Positions 33,745 through 42,817 of a stretch of 64,000 nucleotides of DNA are shown here, in pieces. A model generated the notes under the pieces. That model was not told the origin of the DNA. It made no database searches and saw only the letters and a program-made list of their open reading frames with translations. Position 1 is the stretch's first letter. Each line of letters opens with the position of its first letter. The DNA lies in contig NZ_JAMBOK010000001.1 of the NCBI RefSeq assembly GCF_023715585.1, positions 682,001 through 746,000 of the forward strand, in the 5' to 3' direction. The position numbers and the translations under genes are program-made. Source of the stretch: Sporosarcina luteola. Lineage in GTDB: Bacteria > Bacillota > Bacilli > Bacillales_A > Planococcaceae.

Positions 33745-34869
33745 TTAAAAGTCTATTGGCTCTAGGATGCTGTCCAATATCTCCTGCTGCATGGATTTTA
33801 ATTGATTCAGCACTGGCTCAATGTCAGCTTCCCGGCTCTGATTATGTTTAGATAGTTTATTCAAATCAGCTACCAAGGCTTTCAGTTTCTGAGTGGCTTC
33901 CATTCCAGCATCAGTTGAATTATCTTTCAACATGGAATTAAACACTTCCTGCGCTTCTTTTTGAATAGATTCAATAGCCCTTGTCACCACATCTTGAGCA
34001 TGACTACGGACAATTAGGGATACTATATCTCTCTGATCTACCGTTTCCCATAGAGCATTTTCAAGGATGACAATATCATCAACCTTTACAAATTGCCGCT
34101 GATTGATTAATGCCTTCGCTTGTAAGACACTCAAGGATTGCTTGAAACGCCTATCTGAGGGACGAATCCCTTCATCCCTTAATTCCGTGCGGATTTTGGA
34201 CAGGGTCTCGTAAACTTCATCAGGAATGGCTACCATGTCCGTGAAGAACTGCAGTTGCACCAATTCTTCCATCGTCATGGACGGCATTTGCTGATGTTGT
34301 CCGCCCCCTTTCATCATGGAAATAAAGTTCGTTTCATCCACAATATAGTCAATTTCAAACCGTAGCAGGAATCTATCGAATAAGGCTTCAAGCCCCTCCC
34401 CCTCTTGCGGATACTCATTCGATGCTCCAATGACGGACATTAACGGAACCTTGACGGGCGATCCATTATTATAGAAGAGCCTTTCATTAATTAGGGTCAA
34501 TAGACTGTTTAGAATAGCACTGTTCGCTTTGAAGATTTCATCTAGGAAAACAAGATTCGCCTCGGGCATTTTACTTGTTGTATTACGCTTGTACACACCC
34601 TGTTCAAGGTCCTTTAGTGATAACGGACCGAATACTTCTTCTGGGGTACTGAACCTTGTCAACAGCCACTGGAAGTATTCAGTGCCTTGCACAATCTTTG
34701 AGAGCTCTACTGATAAAGCTGATTTCGCGGTTCCAGCCGGGCCAATCATCAATATGTGCTGCTGTGACAATATGGCGATCAAAATTACCTCCACTTCATC
34801 TTCCCTTTCGAAGAACTTTGCGTTCAACGCATTTTTGATGTCCTCTAACTTTGAAAAGTTGTTTGTCAT
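33745..34869 (-). CDS. MoxR-family AAA+ ATPase
   Basis: A 374-residue AAA+ protein with Walker A IGPAGTAKSALSVELS, Walker B ANLVFLDEIFKANSAILN and sensor-1 VIGASNEYPQEGEGLEALFD, then the lid and a C-terminal helical segment of about 80 residues. It is MoxR/RavA-like. MoxR ATPases act on vWA partners as chaperone-like remodellers; the next gene is such a vWA protein. With DUF6744 upstream this looks like a three- or four-part MoxR-vWA system of the conflict or stress type. Confidence 0.88.
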   Translation of the reverse strand: MTNNFSKLEDIKNALNAKFFEREDEVEVILIAILSQQHILMIGPAGTAKSALSVELSKIVQGTEYFQWLLTRFSTPEEVFGPLSLKDLEQGVYKRNTTSKMPEANLVFLDEIFKANSAILNSLLTLINERLFYNNGSPVKVPLMSVIGASNEYPQEGEGLEALFDRFLLRFEIDYIVDETNFISMMKGGGQHQQMPSMTMEELVQLQFFTDMVAIPDEVYETLSKIRTELRDEGIRPSDRRFKQSLSVLQAKALINQRQFVKVDDIVILENALWETVDQRDIVSLIVRSHAQDVVTRAIESIQKEAQEVFNSMLKDNSTDAGMEATQKLKALVADLNKLSKHNQSREADIEPVLNQLKSMQQEILDSILEPIDF

Positions 34870-34904
34870 TAATAATCCATCCCTTCAACTCGTCTTTTAC
34901 ATTG

Positions 34905-34946
34905 AAAAAGGAAGCAGAATTGATATCACAATCCACGCTTCCTTTT
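34905..34946 (-). terminator. Terminator-like hairpin before the MoxR gene
   Basis: AAAAGGAAGC and GCTTCCTTTTT enclose a 21-nt loop with its own small palindrome. It lies between the 58-residue gene and the MoxR ribosome site, so it could lower or control MoxR transcription. Confidence 0.6.
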
Positions 34947-34958
34947 ATTCATCCATGC

Positions 34959-35135
34959 TCATTTATTACAGGTTGATAAATCAAGTAATTCCTGTTCTTT
35001 TAATCGCAACTCACGTTGTTTAAGCTCATTCGCGCTTTCCACTTCATTGGAGATTTTCTTTAAATGTTCAACTATATCAACTACATCCTTTTCATAGAAA
35101 TTCCTACCCACCATCGTCTGAAAGAATTCAGGCAT
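34959..35135 (-). CDS. 58-residue helical protein of the MoxR-vWA cluster
   Basis: The ATG at 35135 with AAAGGGGGG upstream gives MPEFFQTMVGRNFYEKDVVD, then IVEHLKKISNEVESANELK, then QRELRLKEQELLDLSTCNK. The protein is charged, entirely helical and probably a coiled coil. It lies 16 bp from the end of the DUF6744 gene and is a regular member of the operon. It is too short for routine gene calling. Function unknown; an adaptor is plausible. Confidence 0.7.
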   Translation of the reverse strand: MPEFFQTMVGRNFYEKDVVDIVEHLKKISNEVESANELKQRELRLKEQELLDLSTCNK

Positions 35136-35151
35136 GGTAATCCCCCCTTTT

Positions 35152-36048
35152 TCAGGATAAATCCGTAACCATCCGAGTAATTTCGGAACGGATCTTCATG
35201 ATTTTCTGTTCAAGTTGCACTGCCTCGTCTTGAACGATTCCTTTATAATTTTTATAGTTAGAGATGATAGAGTTCGCATTTTCAATGATTTCTTTCACTT
35301 GCCCTTTTCTCAGGCTTCCGCTTGTTTTACAGTCGTTTAAAATGGATTCCAAATGCTCATTGAATTTCGCATTGACCATATTCCGATTGTCGAATGTATT
35401 GACGACTGGAATCTTAAACCCTTCGCTATTTTCGAGGGATGATGTGAATTTAACTAACTTCGCCAATCCTTCGGTATGCGAGTCTGGAACGAAGTATATT
35501 CCTCCATTTGGACGCACAGGTGTAGGTGCAAGAGACTGCAGAATTTTATTGACCATAACCCTCAATTGCTGGGCTGAATAATTATCCTTATAGATATTGA
35601 ATTTCTGCTCAGCTTCCATACATAGCTCTTTAGCTGTCTCATTCTCGGATATGAATGTGATTGACTCATTCTTCTTGTCTAACGTAATCACACCCGCTTT
35701 GCTGTTATAATCTAGCCTCTTACCCGCTTGATTCACAGATTCAACAACAATATTCCGTTGCACATAATCCTTATCCGAAAAGACCTCCCTGATTAGATAA
35801 TTTTCAAATACCCCCGTCTGAGAAGTAGCTTTTCTTGTTTCAATCTCTTTTGTAGCCCTTCGGAAAGCATCAGCTGACCGAATGACATTTGGCATCCACT
35901 CTTCCTCCAAGCCGGCCTGAATTAGGCGTTCTTTTAAGTCGGCCGTTTTAATCAATTGTTTCCCTACACTGAACCACATGAGATGACCGAGTACTCCCTC
36001 TTGGTTTTCATTTTGAACCGCTGTCATGTTATCAAGATTGATTGACAT
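35152..36048 (-). CDS. DUF6744-like protein, first gene of the MoxR-vWA cluster
   Basis: A 298-residue cytoplasmic protein without TM segments. Notable stretches are EGVLGHLMWFSVGKQLIKTA, LAPTPVRPNGGIYFVPDS and a helical C-terminus. It resembles DUF6744, a family seen next to MoxR and vWA genes. The pairing suggests it is the cluster-specific recognition or effector component, but no catalytic motif is visible. ATG preceded by GAAAGGATG. Confidence 0.65.
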   Translation of the reverse strand: MSINLDNMTAVQNENQEGVLGHLMWFSVGKQLIKTADLKERLIQAGLEEEWMPNVIRSADAFRRATKEIETRKATSQTGVFENYLIREVFSDKDYVQRNIVVESVNQAGKRLDYNSKAGVITLDKKNESITFISENETAKELCMEAEQKFNIYKDNYSAQQLRVMVNKILQSLAPTPVRPNGGIYFVPDSHTEGLAKLVKFTSSLENSEGFKIPVVNTFDNRNMVNAKFNEHLESILNDCKTSGSLRKGQVKEIIENANSIISNYKNYKGIVQDEAVQLEQKIMKIRSEITRMVTDLS

Positions 36049-36080
36049 GATACCAACATCCTTTCAGTTTTTTAAATAGA

Positions 36081-36123
36081 AAAACGCATCTTGAATTAGC
36101 TCATAGCTAAACAAAATGCGTTT
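36081..36123 (-). terminator. Leader terminator-like hairpin before the DUF6744 gene
   Basis: AAACGCAT, TTG and TAGCT pair with AGCTA, CAA and ATGCGTTT, followed on the transcript by TTTTCT. It lies 33 nt upstream of the start codon, so transcripts must pass it to reach the cluster. Confidence 0.65.
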
Positions 36124-36188
36124 AAATATTGCCTATTAATTTTTCTGCGCCTTGTAGACCCGTCCCCCCTCGTTCAATTATTAAATAT

Positions 36189-36228
36189 AAAAAGCCGATA
36201 GAGTCCAACAAGGATTCAATCGACTTTT
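36189..36228 (-). terminator. Second leader terminator-like hairpin
   Basis: AAAAGTCGAT and TCC pair with GGA and ATCGGCTTTTT. It lies about 65 bp upstream of the previous hairpin in the same direction, giving tandem terminators in front of the cluster. The rest of the gap to 36843 is AT-rich; I see no gene there. Confidence 0.6.
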
Positions 36229-36843
36229 AATATGATTCACCTGTAACACAAAAATGTGTAATTTATCTGCCCAACGGCATCGTTTTGACCAAATGTCCAC
36301 CCAACTCCCCACAAAGAATTGGAATAGAAGGATAATAAATTTGTGTCGAGTCTCTTTCCAACAAATGCAGGAAGTATAACGACTTTCATTATACGAAAAC
36401 AATGACTTAGTAATTTGAACGATGTATTTACAGACTAACAAAATCGTTACCTTATCGCAAATTCGCCAAAATGATTGTTAATCCCAAAATGAACGTGGAA
36501 TTGTCCTAAGACTTATTTTTCCTTTTAATTAAATAACACCATATATATCAATTATTTTACTTCAAGTTGTTCACAGAAATCCTCATGTTACCAGTAGTAT
36601 AATCAAGAACATTTCAAGTGGAACTTATTTCACTTGTCACGGAAGGAAGTAATCAATTTGATTTATAGAAATTACACATAAGGAATTATCATTTCTTCAA
36701 ATGAGGTAGAGACCAGAAAACGTTATATTTCATTTTCTTTTTTCTCAAATAAAGCTTTACTTTATCTAGCTTCTGTTCAATGTTTTCGGCTGTTTCAAGC
36801 CTTTATCTTTTGAGCATTGAACAATCCCATAATCGATACCAAC

Positions 36844-38796
36844 TTAGAATGACTCTAAAGTTTTTAAAACTAATTCGTCAATATTAATATCTTCGATAAA
36901 ATATTTAACATCTTCCTCAGACAAGGATGTCTTAATCCCGGTTACTTGACGGCCTTCAAACTCACTAACTACCTCTTCCCCTTTTGAAATTCTCACCAAA
37001 TAATTAAACCCATTAAGTTCTTGCTCATATGAAAACCCATGTAGATAGTCTTTATCTAAACTGTATTGAAGTGTGTATGGTATGCCCTTAATAATTGTCT
37101 CCTCATACACGTAACCCGAGTCCTTTATTGGAATACCCTTGTCCTTGCTTAGATGTATATCCAGTATTTGCTTCGCATCATTACTTGAATATCTAAATGA
37201 AATCAACAATAAATCATCCGTATGCAATTCATGACTATACACTTTATTTTCTTCCAATTCGGATCTGTCAAATTCTTCGCTATACAAATTGAGGACTTGA
37301 ATAGAATTTATTTGATATTCATCAATTATTGACTCATACACAATCGCTGGATAATACTTCTGGAATTCTTGAAGGTCTGTAAATGTGTAACTCTGATTTT
37401 CTATGAAGTAGTATGTTTTATCTTTAGGGTTTTGTTTAAATGTATATTCATCGTGATTCAATTTCGACCTTTCTGTTTCCTGGAATTCATAATCAAATTC
37501 TACTTCAGAAATGTTATTTTCGTGGTCATGGTCATGATCATGTGAATGAGTGTATTCTTTCTGGTGATAATTATTGATAAATTCAACGATGGTATCACTT
37601 ATCTTATTTAAAGATGCTAAATCTATTTCTTTTATAGTGTCCAAAGGATGATGTATTTTTGGAACTGGATTCTGGCTGGAAATGGTTAATGCATTCATAT
37701 CATTGGACAGGAAACTGATGTGATCGCTTGTTAATCCCCCACTCATATCAGTATTAAAATCTATACTATTTTCCTCCAAGACGAAGACTAGATCATCTAA
37801 TAATTCATTTGAAACTCCATTTTCCTGAGAAACAATACTTATGGGAGTGCTATATAAGGAATCTAGATTGATATTGTAAATAGTTTTATATTTGTTGCTC
37901 AACTCGTCTACGAAATGTTTACTGCCTTGAAGTCCAGACTCTTCGCCATTAAAGGCAACTATAATAATGTCATTTTCAAATGTTTTATTAGAACTTCCTA
38001 ATACTTTGGCCACTTCAAGCAGTATAGCAACTCCGGATGCGTTATCAATTGCACCCCGATAGATGGCGTCACCGACTGATCCTACATGATCAAAATGTGC
38101 AGAAAGAACAATAGCATTTTCATTATTTTCACCGGGAATTTTTCCGGCTATGTTGTATGAGTCTATCATTTCTTCTTTAACAGATATGTTCATCGAAATT
38201 TTTCCAGCAGCAATCTTTTGTAAGTTGTAATACGTTTCTTCAGTGATTTGAATAATTGGTTTTTCCACACTATCAATTAATAGTGACTTTTTAAGAGTTT
38301 CTTCTACTATGAATATGCCTTTAGCTTTTTCAAATGCTTCCTGGTAATTACTTCTGTCTTTTAATACAATAAAACTTTGTTCTATTTCCGGACTTTGAAT
38401 ATCAAAGATAAAAGGCAACGTTTCTTCATAATTGCTAAAGCCGGTTCTCTCCAAATAATCAACGCCACGCATCAGATTGGTCTCAACACCACTATCAGAA
38501 ATAATCTGTATTTCAAATCGAGTTTTTTCCGGATTGAAAAATTGATGAGGATATCGCATTAAAAATGTCTCATTATTCGCACCGAGAGGCTCTAATCCGA
38601 TCTCTTGGAACTTCTCTTCTATAAAAGATAAAGCCAAATCATTTCCTCTAGTTCCAGTAAGCCGCCCATTCATCTCATCAGACGTTAATTGCTGTATTAT
38701 TTTTTCTAATTGTCCATAGTCATTATTGTCATTACAGCCTACTAAAAAGATAGTTGTTAGTATAGCTCCAATTAATACCTTCCGTAGATGTACCAT
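36844..38796 (-). CDS. M28-family aminopeptidase, lipoprotein
   Basis: A 650-residue protein anchored by a lipobox (ILTTIFLVGCNDNN). The peptidase domain has the M28 zinc ligands: IVLSAHFDHVG, GAIDNASGVAILLEV, FNGEESGLQGSKHF, NLDSL and KIHHPLDT, with a PA-like insertion before it. At about residue 430 is a His/Asp-rich stretch (HSHDHDHDHE) that may bind metal. The C-terminal 200 residues are an unidentified beta-rich domain. The start is the ATG at 38796 with GGAGG upstream. It probably trims peptides outside the cell. It carries no coupled neighbour. Confidence 0.85.
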   Translation of the reverse strand: MVHLRKVLIGAILTTIFLVGCNDNNDYGQLEKIIQQLTSDEMNGRLTGTRGNDLALSFIEEKFQEIGLEPLGANNETFLMRYPHQFFNPEKTRFEIQIISDSGVETNLMRGVDYLERTGFSNYEETLPFIFDIQSPEIEQSFIVLKDRSNYQEAFEKAKGIFIVEETLKKSLLIDSVEKPIIQITEETYYNLQKIAAGKISMNISVKEEMIDSYNIAGKIPGENNENAIVLSAHFDHVGSVGDAIYRGAIDNASGVAILLEVAKVLGSSNKTFENDIIIVAFNGEESGLQGSKHFVDELSNKYKTIYNINLDSLYSTPISIVSQENGVSNELLDDLVFVLEENSIDFNTDMSGGLTSDHISFLSNDMNALTISSQNPVPKIHHPLDTIKEIDLASLNKISDTIVEFINNYHQKEYTHSHDHDHDHENNISEVEFDYEFQETERSKLNHDEYTFKQNPKDKTYYFIENQSYTFTDLQEFQKYYPAIVYESIIDEYQINSIQVLNLYSEEFDRSELEENKVYSHELHTDDLLLISFRYSSNDAKQILDIHLSKDKGIPIKDSGYVYEETIIKGIPYTLQYSLDKDYLHGFSYEQELNGFNYLVRISKGEEVVSEFEGRQVTGIKTSLSEEDVKYFIEDINIDELVLKTLESF

Positions 38797-39087
38797 GATA
38801 ACCTCCACTATAAGTGATTAAATTAAATAAAAGTATCTTCATTCCCCCTTCTTTCCACGTCATTTTTTCCATTAGTATAAACATTAGTAATATTATAGAT
38901 GTGGAAGCGACTTGTAGTCAATGAAAAACCTGACAATTGCGGACCTACTGTTTGGGGGTACATAACCTAGAGTTATCTTTGTACAGCTCCAAAATTTAAT
39001 AAAACAGCAGTTTAAGTCGTAGGTAAAATCCTTCTGTTGAATTTTAGGCATAGATAAAGCACCTCCTAAGAGATGCTTTATGTTCCT

Positions 39088-39207
39088 TTATTCTTCCTCT
39101 AATTCCGCAGCTAGTTCACGATTACCTGTAGAAAGACAATTTAATACTCTGTCACGTCTCTTCTCGTTCGTAATATATTTCTCGCTAATTGCCCCATATT
39201 TCTTCAA
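39088..39207 (-). CDS. 39-residue basic/acidic small protein
   Basis: A TTG at 39207 with AGGAAGG upstream reads MKKYGAISEKYITNEKRRDR, then VLNCLSTGNRELAAELEEE and TAA. The pattern is protein-like: a charged helix ending in Glu. R4-like hairpin (AAAGCACCTCC/AGAGATGCTTT, about 39056-39080) follows as terminator. Could be a small regulator or the tail of a lost gene. Confidence 0.4.
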   Translation of the reverse strand: MKKYGAISEKYITNEKRRDRVLNCLSTGNRELAAELEEE

Positions 39208-39317
39208 GATGCCTTCCTAACTTCATTGCACAAAAAAAATAATTATTCGATATTTATTGAATAGTAGTTTCTAATAATATAGAATAATTTAAAATAGGAA
39301 CACTAGGAGGAACCACT

Positions 39318-40361
39318 TTGAAAATTATAAATTCAGCTCCCCCCGTAGAAACCATAACTCTGAAAGTTGAACAGTCACCAGTCTGGGAATTGATTTTGGG
39401 GATTGCCGGCTATACGCATCAGCAGCTACGGCACACGTTTGAAATGGATGAAGAATGGAAAAGAGATGAGAACTCGATGCCCTCTTTACTGGTCCAACTA
39501 TTAAAAAAGATTGAAGAAACTAATCTTTGGTACGGTATGATTCTGTTGCAAAATCAATTTTCCGCCGTTTCCGTTCAAGAATTTTCGAATTTGCTTACCA
39601 CTGCTTCAACGGATTCTTTTTATGAATGGCTCCTTCCTTACCATGATCGACAGTCTGAGTCACTGAGAATAGAAACAGCCTGCAAGCCAGAACAAACACA
39701 ATTATGGGAAAAATACGCTAGCCTCTTTAAGGGACATGACTATTTAGAGGGATATGTTCGCCAGCTTCACTATCTATCCCAATCTGAGATCTGTGATTTA
39801 TTCACTCGTGTGTTAAAAGAGTGGGAAGGTTGGATGTCGAATAAAGAAGATTGGGAGAAATGGCTACAGGCACTTACTTTTGAACAGAAGCAGTATCGGC
39901 AACTCGATATGAAGAATCCGGTAGCTGAAATCGAACGTGTGTCGGGTGGTGTCGAATACCTGCCAGAACCATCTATTTGGACGGTCAAGCTTATCCCGCA
40001 GGTTTCATATCGTCCTTGGGTGCTGACCATTCGTACTTCTGATACCAAGCTCTTCTTTTATCCTGTCAAAGAAGAATATCTGCTTGAACCAGGGGTTCCA
40101 TCAAATGAACTGATTCGTGGCCATAAGGCATTAGGGGACGAACTACGGCTAAAACTGTTGTTTCAACTTCAAAAAAGACCTATGTCCTTGCAAGAGTTGA
40201 GTAGCCAATTCAACATATCGAAAACAACGCTTCACCATCAACTGACTTTATTGAAAGCCGCCAAATTCATTCGTGTGGAAAAAGGGGTCTATTCCATCAA
40301 CTCTGGAAAGCTTGAAGATTTCTCAAGCCAATTGACGAGATACCTGGGTACTGAATTATGA
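39318..40361 (+). CDS. ArsR-type winged-helix regulator with N-terminal sensor domain
   Basis: A 347-residue protein. The C-terminal 85 residues are an ArsR HTH (GHKALGDELRLKLLFQLQ, then LQELSSQFNISKTTLHHQLT, then FIRVEKGVYSINS). The first 250 residues resemble the DUF5937 type of ligand domain. The start is TTG with AGGAGG about 8 nt upstream. The gene overlaps the following MFS exporter by 4 bp, so it is probably an autoregulated repressor of drug or metabolite export. Confidence 0.85.
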   Translation: MKIINSAPPVETITLKVEQSPVWELILGIAGYTHQQLRHTFEMDEEWKRDENSMPSLLVQLLKKIEETNLWYGMILLQNQFSAVSVQEFSNLLTTASTDSFYEWLLPYHDRQSESLRIETACKPEQTQLWEKYASLFKGHDYLEGYVRQLHYLSQSEICDLFTRVLKEWEGWMSNKEDWEKWLQALTFEQKQYRQLDMKNPVAEIERVSGGVEYLPEPSIWTVKLIPQVSYRPWVLTIRTSDTKLFFYPVKEEYLLEPGVPSNELIRGHKALGDELRLKLLFQLQKRPMSLQELSSQFNISKTTLHHQLTLLKAAKFIRVEKGVYSINSGKLEDFSSQLTRYLGTEL

Positions 40362-41569
40362 AGAAGTATTCCAAGTCCTTCAAATCCTTATGGATAGTTG
40401 AGATTGTTTCCGAATTCGGTGGTGCTGCTGGCGCTATTGTTAATGGGTTGCTGTTATATGAACTGACAGGATCAAGGGAGTGGATGGGCATCCTTTGGCT
40501 CGTCTATTTTATTCCTTCTTTGGTGCTGCAAGGTATCAGTTCGCCCTTTCTTAATCAAGTCATAAAAGAAAAAGTGCTCAAAAATATTCAACTGATCCGA
40601 GCGGGTGCCTACCTACTTCCATTAGCAGGTTTTTGGATTGGAACGGAGACAGAACCCATCATCGGTTTGGTTATTCTCCAATGCATATTAGGACTGCTTC
40701 AACCCATTTTTGCCAGCCTTTCGTTTTCACTGCTGCCGGAAGTCTGTACAGAGGATGAATTGGCCGATGCCAACGGATTGTTGGACGGAACCCTTCGGCT
40801 AATGGGCTTTCTTGCTCCAGGCGTCACTTCGCTCTTGTTGTTGCTACTACCGATGCATTGGATTTATGGCATTTCGGCAATCCTGTTCTTCATCAGTTTC
40901 CTGGCACTGTCCCGAATTCCGCAAACCAGCACACAAAAGGTGGCAACTTGGACAAAAAAGTTCTGGTGGTCTGAAATGAAAGAGGGATACAGGAATTTCT
41001 TTAGTTATCCTCAACTCCTGCGGTTAACAATCCTATCTTCTACCGTCCAATTTGCGGTAGGGGCAACGCTGGTCTTGAGTATTCCCTTGATTCAGGGAGA
41101 ACTGGGAGGCGAGACGTGGGAGTATGGCATCTTTAAGGGGGCATTTCCTATCGGTTATGTGCTGGGGATGCTTCTTCTGACCAAGCTACCGAAAAGCCCC
41201 CGAACGATGTACTTTGGTTTGATTGGAGGTGGCTTTTCCTTTGTGTTGCTGTACTTTGTCCACTCTGTCCCTTTTGCTTGGTTATGTGAACTGATGGGTG
41301 GTATCCTGTTCCCTCTTTTCAATGCTCAAAGTGCAGCCATTTTCCAACGGGAAGCTCCAAGGGACCGACTGGCACAGTTAAGTGCCGTCCGTATGTTGTT
41401 CATGCGTGTCTCCATGCCATTAGGAATTCTGTTCGCTTCCTTGCCTTTCTTAACATTAAATATTCGTCATGTTTATATCGGAATCGGTTTCATCATTATC
41501 TTGCCGGGGCTGTATTACTTAATTGCTTCCCTCCAAACCAAGGAATCTTTAATTTCGGATAAACTTTGA
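40358..41569 (+). CDS. MFS transporter (DHA3-like exporter)
   Basis: A 403-residue protein with about twelve TM helices. The loop 2-3 region has FLNQVIKEKVLKNIQLIRAG, and ADANGLLDGTLRLMGFLAPG is the typical TM4 region of MFS exporters of the MefA/DHA3 group. It is translationally coupled (ATGA) to the ArsR-type gene, which likely controls it. Substrate unknown. Confidence 0.85.
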   Translation: MKKYSKSFKSLWIVEIVSEFGGAAGAIVNGLLLYELTGSREWMGILWLVYFIPSLVLQGISSPFLNQVIKEKVLKNIQLIRAGAYLLPLAGFWIGTETEPIIGLVILQCILGLLQPIFASLSFSLLPEVCTEDELADANGLLDGTLRLMGFLAPGVTSLLLLLLPMHWIYGISAILFFISFLALSRIPQTSTQKVATWTKKFWWSEMKEGYRNFFSYPQLLRLTILSSTVQFAVGATLVLSIPLIQGELGGETWEYGIFKGAFPIGYVLGMLLLTKLPKSPRTMYFGLIGGGFSFVLLYFVHSVPFAWLCELMGGILFPLFNAQSAAIFQREAPRDRLAQLSAVRMLFMRVSMPLGILFASLPFLTLNIRHVYIGIGFIIILPGLYYLIASLQTKESLISDKL

Positions 41570-41633
41570 TATTTGAGCATAATGATCATCATCCTGTTCA
41601 TAAGAAAGTGAGTGTGGAAACAAAAAAAATATA

Positions 41634-41684
41634 AAAATCCCGAACAGTAGCTCAATCACAGATCAAGTTGCTGTTCGGGATTTT
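41634..41684. terminator. Terminator of the MFS gene (possibly bidirectional)
   Basis: AAAATCCCGAACAG and CTGTTCGGGATTTT form a 14-bp perfect stem with a long loop. It also lies next to the end of the minus-strand 28-residue gene. Confidence 0.8.
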
Positions 41685-41688
41685 CACT

Positions 41689-41775
41689 TTACAAATAAGC
41701 CGGAATACCAAGAGCCATAAGTGATACTCCAATAACAAGCTTTACTATCAATCGGTTCTTCGTTTTCTCCTCCAT
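41689..41775 (-). CDS. 28-residue membrane peptide
   Basis: The ATG at 41775 with AAAGGAGGGTG upstream gives MEEKTKNRLIVKLVIGVSLM, then ALGIPAYL and TAA. A charged N-terminus and one TM helix are evident. The ribosome site is among the best in the region. Such peptides may serve as small regulators of membrane complexes; nothing more can be said. Confidence 0.6.
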   Translation of the reverse strand: MEEKTKNRLIVKLVIGVSLMALGIPAYL

Positions 41776-42004
41776 ATTTTCACCCTCCTTTTCTCAACAT
41801 TATATGCTCAAATCGCCATCTCTAGTACACAACTATGAATACTGTAAAAAATACTGAGCAGAAGCTCAATCCCTTTAGATTGGCACCCTGAAAAGTGATT
41901 TACGAGAAAGCCTATTATCATATCTACATAGACTATTACTATGTTGTATCACCGACTTTCATTTGTAAATTATAGTTTAATTTCTCCATCCTGGCTGAAC
42001 TCCA

Positions 42005-42083
42005 TCCCAATCCGGTACCTCACATTACCTCAGTCCCCTTTGATTTTTAGGTATAGAAAAAGCACCTCCGAAGAGACGCTTAT
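42005..42083. repeat. R4 repeat, second copy
   Basis: ACCTCAGTCCCCTTTGATTT, then TTAGGTATAGAAAAAGCACC, then TCCGAAGAGACGCTT aligns with 29975-30055. It sits at the 3' end of the DUF4145 pseudogene and probably terminates it. The stretch 41776-42004 holds nothing else I recognise. Confidence 0.5.
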
Positions 42084-42085
42084 CA

Positions 42086-42759
42086 TTAATTCATGTTGGC
42101 AACCAATTTATTGGTTAAAATCTCACTTTGAATCCAATATAAGGTCAAATCAATTAGGATTTTGAGGTCTTTTATGTCTTTGCCTTCCCATTTTCTTATA
42201 TAATGAGTTTCGTCATTTCCTAACCATACCGCTCTTTTGGCTATTTCTTTTACATTCTCATCACTGACATCCTCAGTTATACATTTACCCAATAACTTAC
42301 CTTCAATAGACTCTTTCTCTTTACTTTTGAAATTAATTAAGTAATCCTTAACCAAAAACTCTAATGATTTTCTAAAACCAATACCAGCAATTTGATCTAG
42401 ACCACGTCTTTCAGCTTCCAAAGCTTGATTGTAAATTTTCGAGAATTCTAGAGAGATTTCATTTATCTCTTGACTAAACTCCCTAACCTTTCCTTTCACG
42501 GGAGCAACACCTGTCAAACTAAACTTGGAAAAGTCATGTCGGTCAGTTTCATAATATGCTATAAATAGTGAGAGGCATTCATTGCGTGGACATCTAAACA
42601 CAGCCTACAAATAATCTTTGTAATCATGAGTGTTTTTTATTCTGCTTTAATGGAATACTGGCAAATTGGACATTCGTCAGGCAATGCATTTACTGTTGCT
42701 TTTTTATTTCTCATTAGGTCGCCTAATCCTTCAGAATATGATATTTCTGCTTCGCTCAT
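42086..42759 (-). pseudogene. DUF4145-domain protein, broken near the N-terminus
   Basis: The ATG at 42759, with GGGGGAG upstream, starts MSEAEISYSEGLGDLMRNKK and runs to CPICQYSIKAE then a stop. One base of frameshift continues KNTHDYKDYL, stop, AVFRCPRNECLSLFIAYYE, and then the long frame to the end (AGIGFRKSLEFLVKDYLI; RAVWLGNDETHYIRKW). So two lesions exist: an indel at about 42640 and a TAG where TGG (Trp) is likely. The CxxC...CxxxxC zinc-type start and the DUF4145 body are otherwise well kept, so the decay is recent. Confidence 0.75.
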
Positions 42760-42817
42760 TTCTCCAACTCCCCCTTCATGACATTATTCGCCAAGAAATG
42801 TGAAAACCCTCCGTTGT

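Noticed and set aside
36181-36441. An open frame of 86 codons on the minus strand
   Set aside because: No ribosome site, odd composition, and it overlaps the leader hairpin; best read as non-coding.
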